DNA of 7,273 nt from an uncultured Eubacteriales bacterium. GTDB taxonomy: Bacteria; Bacillota; Clostridia; Oscillospirales; Acutalibacteraceae. The stretch lies in assembly GCA_900319615.1 (NCBI GenBank), contig ONPE01000069.1:1-7273 (forward strand). The letters are read 5' to 3'. Made by a program: the position numbers and the translations under genes. Below, in pieces: positions 1 to 6,400 of this stretch. How positions within the stretch are numbered: the stretch's first letter is position 1; every line of letters begins with the position of its first letter. The notes below the pieces were generated by a model. That model had not been told where the DNA came from and made no database searches. It saw only the letters and a list, made by a program, of their open reading frames with translations.

Positions 1-152
1 GTGATCGCTAAATCCATTATACAGCTTCCGGCTGTTATTGCAAGCGTTTCTTAAAAGACGATGTTCATTTGTCGGATAAGCATGATGCTTCTTTGCTGCC
101 GTCATTCATCCCGTTACTTTGTAACATCACTGAACCGTTCAAAAGGTTAATC

Positions 153-179
153 CACACATTTAGGTGAGAGTAATGTGTG
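153..179. repeat. Inverted repeat, 8-bp stem
   Basis: CACACATT (153-160) pairs perfectly with AATGTGTG (172-179) across an 11-nt loop. No T-run follows on either strand, so it is not a typical intrinsic terminator. Its role is unknown. Confidence 0.45.
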
Positions 180-322
180 TATCTGTCGATAAAACCTGTA
201 ATTATTCATAAGGCTGTTAGCAACGCCCGTACCAAAACAGTACTTGACACGCTTGATCAAGGGCTGGTTTTTCTTGCCTCCGGAACAAAATGTGGGCAAT
301 CGCTTCCGAGAGCCCGACTTAC

Positions 323-353
323 GTACAACAAAGGGTTTGCCCGGTTGTTGTAC
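323..353. repeat. Inverted repeat, 9-bp stem with inner GGG/CCC
   Basis: GTACAACAA (323-331) pairs perfectly with TTGTTGTAC (345-353). Inside the 13-nt loop, GGG (333-335) can pair with CCC (340-342), making a stacked two-part hairpin. No clean T-tract follows on the plus strand. It may be part of a structured RNA or an old mobile-element end; both are inference. Confidence 0.5.
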
Positions 354-443
354 AAGTAAAAAACTCGACTCATCAAAATGATCGGTAACAAACAGCTCTG
401 TGAATCGTGTCATAAAAAATCACTGTGTTTTTTCGGTTTTATA

Positions 444-472
444 TGGACATCGTGTCAGAATAGGTGTATGAT
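444..472 (+). promoter_or_regulatory. Sigma-70-type promoter of the TetR/DUF4405 operon
   Basis: A -35 box TGGACA (444-449, one mismatch to TTGACA) is separated by exactly 17 bp from a -10 box TATGAT (467-472, one mismatch to TATAAT). Transcription would start near 479-480, about 33 bp before the ATG of the regulator remnant at 512. Both boxes are tied to the operator-like motifs at 446-460 and 480-494, the layout expected for an autorepressed TetR-family promoter. Hexamers and spacing are read directly; activity is inferred. Confidence 0.65.
446..460 (+). promoter_or_regulatory. Operator-like site 1, overlapping the -35 box
   Basis: GACATCGTGTCAGAA is a 14/15 match to the site at 482-496, in the same orientation. 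Its core GACA/TGTC is an inverted repeat centred on 451. It covers the last four bases of the -35 hexamer, so a bound repressor would block RNA polymerase. A further half-like copy (ATCGTGTCA) lies at 404-412 but lacks the left arm. Confidence 0.55.
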
Positions 473-479
473 GTAGATG

Positions 480-496
480 CTGACACCGTGTCAGAA
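480..496 (+). promoter_or_regulatory. Operator-like site 2, perfect palindrome at the transcription start
   Basis: CTGACACCGTGTCAG (480-494) is a perfect 7+1+7 palindrome, and GACACCGTGTCAGAA (482-496) repeats site 1. It lies at the expected start of transcription and 17 bp before the ATG at 512. TetR-family dimers typically bind short palindromes in their own promoters, so this is the likely binding site of the adjacent regulator before it decayed, or of a paralogue elsewhere. Confidence 0.6.
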
Positions 497-511
497 GTGC
501 TGCTGCAGGTG

Positions 512-705
512 ATGGTTCTGCCGAAGGGCTCTCCCGAGCAGACGATCACGCGTAAGAGAACGATCATTTCCGCTTGCAAAACGCTGTCAGGAAATGAGCT
601 TTATGGAAATCACGATCTTGAAGATCGCGGAATATACAACCTTCTCCCGCGCTTCGATCTACAACTGTTTTTGAAACAAAGGAAGATATCTTCATCGATC
701 TTTAG
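512..705 (+). pseudogene. TetR/AcrR family regulator, frameshifted and truncated
   Basis: The first 25 codons (512-586) read MVLPKGSPEQTITRKR..., the usual opening of a clostridial TetR subfamily. The frame then shifts: QEMSFMEITILKIAEY...FSRASIYNCF is read from 588 to 671 in another frame, as if two bases were lost after 587. A second shift at the T-run 668-672 (one extra T) moves the expected ETKEDIFIDL to frame 673-702, ending in TAG at 703. Joined, these pieces give a complete TetR DNA-binding domain, including the IAEYT/SRASIYN.F.TKE recognition-helix signature. Roughly 120 codons of ligand-binding domain are missing, since the next gene starts at 735. The gene would have repressed its own operon through the palindromes at 446-496. 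The ATG at 512 is chosen by homology; the AGGTG before it is too close to be a good ribosome binding site. No functional regulator can be made as the sequence stands. Confidence 0.75.
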
Positions 706-734
706 TACCATTCTGTTTGAAAGGTGTGGATCAA

Positions 735-1396
735 ATGAAAAAGAGTACTGTCGCCAAACGAATCATTGACGTTGCGCTGACGGTCACCTTACTGCTCTTG
801 ATGGCGTTCCAGGTGACGGAGCAGCTCGCGCATGAGTGGCTGGGTATCGCGAGTTCGCGCTGACAGTCGCGCACCAGATATTGAACCGCAAATTCTATGC
901 GGCGATCTTCAAGGGCAAGTACAACGCGCTCAGGATATTGCAGCTGACCGTCAACTGCTTGCTGCTGCTTTCGTTTGTATGTACCGCGTTATCCGGCATG
1001 ATGATGAGTCGGTTCGCGACTCCCTTTATGAACGGTATCCTCCCGTCGTCCATCGTCCGGCAGGGACATCTGGCTATGTCGCACTGGTCGTTCGTGCTGA
1101 TGGGTCTGCACCTCGGCCTGCACTTCGGTATGATCACATCGAAGCTGAAGAACAAAACGGCGAGGATCATCCTCGGGATCGTGATGACAGTTATCTCTGT
1201 CTTCGGCTTTTATCTGTTCTTCAAGTCGGATATGCTGAGCTATATGCTTTTCAAAAATCCCTTTGCCTTCCTCGACTATGAAAAGGCGTGGTGGCTCGTG
1301 ATACTCGAGAACCTCGCAATGCTGCTCGCGTGGGGCTTCGCGGCGTATCTGCTGTCGCTTTTTCTCAGATTCGTCACAAAGAAGGAGAAGAGATAA
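735..1396 (+). pseudogene. DUF4405 membrane protein with one frameshift
   Basis: ATG at 735 follows a ribosome binding site AAGGTG (721-726) at 8-nt spacing. The first 37 residues contain the usual first membrane helix (IIDVALTVTLLLLMAFQV) and end in HEWLG. The frame then runs into TGA after IASSR. The rest of the family pattern resumes from about 845 in another frame (YREFALTVAHQILNRKF...) and runs to TAA at 1394-1396, so one base appears lost near 843-846. Spliced together this gives about 220 residues, normal for the family. There are about six hydrophobic segments and conserved histidines in HEW, AHQ, GHLAMSHW and LHLGLHFG. The histidine spacing resembles heme-b-binding cytochrome-like membrane proteins; heme binding is inference. 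A 3' fragment could start at GTG 836 but would lack helix 1. Sequencing error is possible, but the neighbouring TetR gene is broken as well. Confidence 0.7.
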
Positions 1397-1536
1397 TCGG
1401 CTCTGTTGTATGTCCTTTTGTTAGTCGCGGTCATCGTAAGCGGCATCGTATTGAACGCGGTATTGAACCCTGCTCGGGAGGAACTACGCTGTCCGACGAT
1501 GTAGCTGCCTGGCTGCAAGCCAACGGTATGAAATGA
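1397..1536 (+). pseudogene. Short gene remnant, possibly a flavodoxin with its middle deleted
   Basis: Directly after the TAA of the DUF4405 gene, the same frame encodes a hydrophobic segment ALLYVLLLVAVIVSGIVLN followed by AVLNPARE and a stop near 1490. From about 1464 a second frame encodes PCSGGTTLSDDVAAWLQANG and ends in TGA (1534-1536). The second piece resembles the C-terminal end of flavodoxin-like proteins, where an SGG/T-rich loop is followed by an amphipathic helix with a Trp-Leu pair. The first resembles an N-terminal signal anchor. A membrane-anchored flavodoxin is a common neighbour of DUF4405 genes, so a large internal deletion is a reasonable reading. The identification is tentative; the presence of two coding-like pieces in different frames is what I actually see. 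Confidence 0.35.
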
Positions 1537-1554
1537 TGAAAAGAGGTTTTTGAT

Positions 1555-2088
1555 ATGAAGATCACCGTACTGTTCGCAAGTCCAAACAAGAACGGTTCAA
1601 CTGCAATATTAGTTGATAATTTCAAGCGCGGAGCGAAAGAAAACGGTCACACCGTCGAGGTGCTCGACGTTTGTAAGATGAACGTGCATCCGTGCATCGG
1701 ATGTGTGCGCTGCGGCTATGAGGGACCGTGTGTGCAGAAGGATGACAACGAGATCATCCGCAACACGCTTATAGATTCCGATATGGTCGTATTTGCTACA
1801 CCTTTGTATTACTACGGTATGTCCGCGCAGCTCAAGATAGTGATCGACCGCTTCTGCGCGTATAACAGCAGCCTGAACAGCAGGCATTTGAGATCCGCTC
1901 TGTTGACGGTAGCGTGGAACGCCGACGACTGGACGTTTGACGCACTCGAAGCACATTACAAAACCTTGGTCAGATATATCAACTTCAAGGACATGGGCAT
2001 GGTGCTCGGCTACGGCTGCGGCTCGCCGTCGATGACAAAGCGGAGTCAGTATCCCGAGAAGGCATATCTTCTGGGGAAATCATTATAA
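1555..2088 (+). CDS. NAD(P)H-dependent FMN oxidoreductase, iron-sulfur-flavoprotein-like
   Basis: A complete 177-residue cytoplasmic flavoprotein of normal family length. It has the FMN phosphate-binding loop SPNKNGST (residues 9-16) after the first beta strand (KITVLFA). The core segment FATPLYYYGMSAQLKIVIDR follows the third strand, as in NADPH-dependent FMN reductases and flavodoxin-like quinone reductases. Residues 47-59 carry PCIGCVRCGYEGPC, a compact CX2CX2CX5C motif like that which holds a 4Fe-4S cluster in the iron-sulfur flavoprotein (Isf) family; C40 lies just before it. The protein probably moves electrons from NAD(P)H or ferredoxin to an unknown acceptor. AAGAGG (1541-1546) precedes the ATG by 8 nt. 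It follows the broken DUF4405/flavodoxin-like genes on the same strand with no terminator between, and lies 36 bp before the esterase gene, so it is probably a distal gene of that operon. Cluster binding is inferred from cysteine spacing only. Confidence 0.85.
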   Translation: MKITVLFASPNKNGSTAILVDNFKRGAKENGHTVEVLDVCKMNVHPCIGCVRCGYEGPCVQKDDNEIIRNTLIDSDMVVFATPLYYYGMSAQLKIVIDRFCAYNSSLNSRHLRSALLTVAWNADDWTFDALEAHYKTLVRYINFKDMGMVLGYGCGSPSMTKRSQYPEKAYLLGKSL

Positions 2089-2124
2089 ACAGCAAGTTTT
2101 ACAGTTATATATTATGGAAGTGAT

Positions 2125-3186
2125 ATGATGAAAAAACTATTGATCCTGCTGCTCGTTATCTCTTTCTCGCTCACGGCCGCTTCATGCTCAAGGAACGACT
2201 CGGCTACCGCGGATGAAAAAGAAACACAGGCGCAATCAGAGCAAGCGTCGGAAGCTACAAAAGCAACGGACAGCCCCTCGATCGCACAGACCGAAGCGAC
2301 TGAGGCAACTGCGCAAACCTATGCTCAGGAGCCGACTCAAAGGCGATCTTCGTTCGACCCTTACGCGACAGCGAACGAATATAACATCAGCTCCACGTGG
2401 TTCGAGAGACAGAGCGATACAGATTACGGCACGCTGTTGACCGACGTCGCCTATTTCTCGACGACCGCCGACGACTACAAGCGTGTAAATATCCTCCTGC
2501 CGCCGGGTTACGATGCAGACGGTGCCTATCCCGTTCTGTATATGATCCACGGCTGGGGCGGCAACTACACCGCTCATCTGTATGAGGATTCTTACCTGCA
2601 TATGCTGTACGGCAATATGTTCCGCGAGGGTATCGCAAAGCCGATGATAATCGTCGGCGTCGATATGTACACGGGCAAGCAGAACGTCAAGGAAGAGCTC
2701 GACGGCTATGGGCTCAGGGCGGCTTATGACAAGACGGTGGATGATATCGCCGTTGATCTCATGCCGTTCATGAAGGCGAATTACGCGGTAGCCGATGGTC
2801 GGGAGAATACCGCCGTAGCAGGCGTATCCGAGGGCGGAGCAAAGTCGCTGTGCACCGGATTCCAATGGCTCGATCGGATCGGCTATATCGCCGGGATCGC
2901 ACCCGACGGCAACGTGATCGCCGTGGGCGACTATTACTCGGGCAGCTACTGGTCGATCCCGTACTTTGAATCCCTTCCGCAGCCGACACAAGACACTATG
3001 CCGATCTACCTGTATCTCGCCGTGGGCAGCGAAGACCCGTATAATATCCGCGCCACACAGTACTACAGCGATGTCTTCAACGATATGGGGATCGGTCATC
3101 AATATGATTATGTCGAGGGATATGCGCACAATTCGGACTTTTGGCGGGTCTGTATGTATAACTTCATCAATAAAATATTCAAATAA
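2125..3186 (+). CDS. Secreted lipoprotein esterase (esterase D / feruloyl-esterase-like alpha/beta hydrolase)
   Basis: A 353-residue exported hydrolase. Residues 1-20 are a signal peptide (MMKKLLILLLVISF...) ending in TAASC, a lipobox-like site with Cys21; Ala at -3 is less usual than Leu. Residues 22-75 are a flexible linker rich in S, T, E, A and Q. The catalytic domain (about 95-353) has the esterase-D/CE1 landmarks: NILLPPGYD, then YPVLYMIHGWGG (oxyanion region), the nucleophile elbow G-V-S-E-G with Ser235, the probable acid Asp304 in VGSEDPYN, and the probable catalytic His335 in EGYAHNSDFW. Relatives release acetyl or feruloyl groups from xylan or act as trehalose/siderophore esterases, and the substrate cannot be told here. 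GGAAG at 2116-2120 lies 4 nt before the ATG at 2125 and 7 nt before a second ATG at 2128, so the second start, one residue shorter, may be the real one. The gene is the last of its cluster. Confidence 0.85.
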   Translation: MMKKLLILLLVISFSLTAASCSRNDSATADEKETQAQSEQASEATKATDSPSIAQTEATEATAQTYAQEPTQRRSSFDPYATANEYNISSTWFERQSDTDYGTLLTDVAYFSTTADDYKRVNILLPPGYDADGAYPVLYMIHGWGGNYTAHLYEDSYLHMLYGNMFREGIAKPMIIVGVDMYTGKQNVKEELDGYGLRAAYDKTVDDIAVDLMPFMKANYAVADGRENTAVAGVSEGGAKSLCTGFQWLDRIGYIAGIAPDGNVIAVGDYYSGSYWSIPYFESLPQPTQDTMPIYLYLAVGSEDPYNIRATQYYSDVFNDMGIGHQYDYVEGYAHNSDFWRVCMYNFINKIFK

Positions 3187-3315
3187 CCGTAATACCGATA
3201 AATGTTTCTTGCAGAAAAAGAAATGTCACTGTTTAAGCCGATCTTGTCCGTAGATGATCGCTGTCTGACTACAAATAGTCCGTTATTTCCGTATGGCTTT
3301 AATCTGTTTGCGGTC

Positions 3316-3372
3316 AAAAAAAATCCTCCCTGTATCAGCTCGATGATGAGCCGATAGGGGAGGATTTGTTTT
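3316..3372 (-). terminator. Strong intrinsic terminator between convergent genes
   Basis: AAATCCTCCC (3321-3330) pairs perfectly with GGGAGGATTT (3358-3367). Inside, TATC/GATA (3333-3336 and 3353-3356) and GCTC/GAGC (3338-3341 and 3348-3351) extend the stem around a GATGAT loop. On the minus strand the stem runs into eight consecutive T (3323-3316), ideal for ending the adhesin transcript about 90 bp after its stop codon. On the plus strand only an interrupted T-tract (GTTTTG at 3368-3373) follows, so it may also end the esterase transcript, less efficiently. Confidence 0.85.
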
Positions 3373-3456
3373 GCGTCTTGTAGCTTATGTGAACGCCGGA
3401 GTCAAGCTGCTTTTTGCTTTGTTTTTTATCAGCAAAACCTCTGTAAGGATCGGCAG

Positions 3457-6400
3457 CTATGCTTTCCGCCTTTCATAGTATTTGCGCCGCAGGAGAATGA
3501 ACAGAAAAACGAGCATACAGAATACCGCTGTCATAACGCCCGGCATGACGTCCGTTACATTAAACACGCCCGTCGGGACGATAGCGTCAAGATGGTTGGA
3601 TACGACAAGCGTAGAGTCTTCGCTTATGCTGAACGTCTTGCTGTTGCCCGAGGTCGCGGGAGTATCATTGAGCTTGAAGCTCGTAGAGTAATAGAGATTG
3701 TTCTCCCGGATCGTGATATTCTTGTTCACCGGCAGCATGATCTTTACGACGTCGTCGTTCCTGAGGGTAAACGACGAGTTGTTGTGCAGAGGGGTCTCCT
3801 GCTCTACCCCGTTTTTGCTCCATGCGTATTCATCCGTGACCTTTGCGTCTTCAACAGTCAGCGTAAACATGAATTCTTTGGTTTTGTCACCGAACTCGCC
3901 CGATACGGTCTTGGTTATCGTCAGTTCAGCAGGGATGGCGTCGTAATCGAGTTGGTTTTCCGCTTCGATTCTGAAGCTGGAGGTTGAGATGTCGGCGGCT
4001 GACTGCATAAAGTCATCCGGACCGTCGAGCGGAGCCGATTGGTGCTTACTGAACCAAAAATAGAACTTCGGGGGATCCTCCGGGAGGATATACCAGATAG
4101 GCGCTGCGGTTTCCATGATACAATAGGCGGTGTCCGTCTGGTATACTCCGATTCCGTTGTCGTAAGTATCGGTCGCTGTTATAGTGATTTTGCCGTCAGA
4201 GCCTGTTGTGTATGTTTTTGAGGTCGGGGACCATTCTTCGTAAACGGAATCCCAGGTATATACGGTGAACACAGCACCGGGCAGCAGTCTGCCGTCTTCT
4301 TCGTCGATTTTTACGAGCCAGAATTCCTCGAATGTCGATTCACCGAAGGTATCAAAGTCTTCTGCCTCGATATGCGTGTTGTCTTCTCCGGAATCGTCTT
4401 CGTGTCCTTCCAGTATTGCGGAGTTGGTAAGCGTGATACCGCCGTACATCGAACTGTTGACCTGATAACTGTAAGTCAGACGCAGATGCGTGCTGTCGGG
4501 GATCTGCATTTCGATGAACGCCTTATTTACGTTCGGATCAGTGGGATCGGCTTCGGTATGCGCAGTCCATTGTATATTATGCAGCACGGACCAGACGCCG
4601 TTTTCTTCTTTTTCAAGCACTACGGAATTCAGGCTGAGAATAGCCTCTCCGGTACCTGTTCCCTGCCTTGCGGTATACGTGAGCACATCGGTAAGATTCA
4701 GCCATTCGGGATCGTCCGCTCCGTCGCTGCCTGTGAGAAGATTATCGGCAGAGGGGTTGATATCTACCGTATAGTTGAGCATATGCAGGTTTTTGTCCCA
4801 GTTGCCTGTCTTGTCGACGATTTTTTCCTTTTTGGTCGCGTTGATATTGATCTGATTGTCTGCCTCGCCGTAATCATCACCGTTTGTCTCAACACTTACC
4901 GTATTGTTGAGTTCAAGGTGAACGGTACCTTTTTGAGGCCACGCATCCTCAGCGAGCTGACAGTAATAGATCACATAGAAGGTATTGTTGAACAGATCGG
5001 AGCTCGGTGAGTTTGCCGTCAGCGTGATGTCAACCACTTGTCTGCCTTCATCGGAGGTCGAGAGCTGTCCGGACGCCAGTGTCTTGCTGAGCCAGAGATT
5101 GCCGATCTCGCCGGAGATCACACCGTCATCATCTATCGTCAATAAGTTATACGGGTAGTCATTCATCCCGTAATTATACGCGGTCAAGGGAGTCGGGATA
5201 ACCTTGACGCCGATCAGCTCAACACCTTCGGGAAGCGTGTCGACAACGCGATACTGCTGTAAGCCCGGAGTCGGTGTGATCTGCGCGATCCAGACGAAAG
5301 ACTTGTCTTCGTCTTCATAATCAAGCGAGATAGAATAGGGCTGCTCCGAAAAGATAGTTTGCCAGTCGCTGATCTTTTGCACATTCAGCTTTTTGACGTT
5401 AGGGCTGATATTGTTGGTGACCGGCAGAGTCTTTTGTCCGTCTGAGATGGTATTGACGAACGACTCCGTGACCTTGCCGCTCATATCGCCGGTGGTACGG
5501 TAGTGCCAGGTGATCTCATTCACCGTTCCGTCATCAAACAGATTTCCGCTGCCCGCCGTTCCGACGGTAAATGTATATCCGGTGATCTTATCTGCGGTAT
5601 ATACAGGCGTGACAGACACGCTTGTGCCCCATGCTGTCTGAAGTGCAGAAACAAGCGCGTTATACTGAGCCTGGGTCATATAGTGACCGTCGGGACTCAG
5701 CGTATCGGAGAATGATGTGCCGGAACGGATACCGCCCACGGGGATCTGAACATTGATCGTCCAGTCCATCCCGTGCAGATCGTTTCCGAGGCTCTGTTCT
5801 CCGTCTGCCGTTTTATCGATATCGCCGCCCGTGACAACAACGTCGTAAGACGCGGTATCACCGTCGAACTCAGCTTCGTTATGTTCGATCGCGGTCTCGC
5901 CGTACTCGACGTCGGGAAGGGTATAATAGGTAACGTGGTAGGTGTTGTTGTTCGGCGTGCTCCCGTCAGCCGGAAGGAAGCGTATACCGATGATCTCATT
6001 ATCGTTATTGTAAACGAACTCGTAATCTACGCCGGGGGTCGCGTCTGCCCATCCTCTCTGAACGAAGATACCGTTGGTTCCGTTGATCGTTTCATTACGC
6101 GCGTCAATAAAGCCGTCGTCGTAAATGACTTTTCCGGCGATATCATCCGAGCGATTGTTGACGGAAATATGCCACTGAACATATTCGCCGAAAGGAATAC
6201 CGTCTTTACCGACCTTTTTGGGCTGCTGATTGTAAATGAAATAATCCGCGTGATCGGTTGTTGTTTCATGGTCGTCGGTCGAGGTGGCTTCGAGCGTGTT
6301 GTATGCCGAAACAGCCGCGTTTTCATCCGGCAAACCTGTCACCCCGTACTCATATACAAGCGTATAATACTCGTTATCATCGAGCTGCGGCAGGTTGAGT

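Larger units (their letters stand above)
1..443. other. Gene-poor region with short inverted repeats
   Basis: I see no convincing gene here. The longest reading frame is an 88-codon minus-strand frame (147-413). It has no Shine-Dalgarno sequence before its ATG, is rich in Lys and Arg, and matches no family I recognise, so I do not call it. The region holds several short symmetric elements: ACAGC/GCTGT at 21-35, AAGCATGATGCTT near 79-91, GTTAC/GTAAC near 114-126, an 8-bp stem at 153-179, CTTGATCAAG at 252-261 and a 9-bp stem at 323-353. It could be the decayed end of a mobile element, a non-coding RNA or plain intergenic DNA. The sequence alone does not decide between these. Confidence 0.5.

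Noticed and set aside
137..148. 12-nt sequence GTTCAAAAGGTT repeated at 7243-7254
   Set aside because: A shared 12-mer is expected about once by chance in a window this size, and the second copy lies inside the adhesin coding region.
244..272. TTGACA at 244-249 as a promoter -35 box
   Set aside because: No acceptable -10 hexamer lies 16-18 bp downstream.
147..413. 88-codon minus-strand frame as a real protein gene
   Set aside because: No ribosome binding site before the ATG, no recognisable domain, and its span includes two strong hairpins. Kept only as an unexplained region.
832..1281. 149-codon plus-strand frame starting MSGWVSRV
   Set aside because: It is an out-of-frame shadow of the DUF4405 gene, which has the membrane-protein pattern in the frame of 836.
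2236..3129. 297-codon minus-strand frame opposite the esterase
   Set aside because: The plus-strand frame has a signal peptide, GxSxG motif and catalytic residues. The antisense frame has no family pattern and arises from the codon bias of the real gene.
3401..3440. TTTTGCT/AGCAAAA inverted repeat as a second terminator
   Set aside because: The 7-bp A/T-rich stem has a 12-nt loop and no T-run after it on either strand; the hairpin at 3316-3372 is far better.
4372..5010. Long plus-strand frames opposite the adhesin (also 5773-6459)
   Set aside because: They are shadows of the 1263-codon adhesin frame, which shows clear domain motifs throughout.
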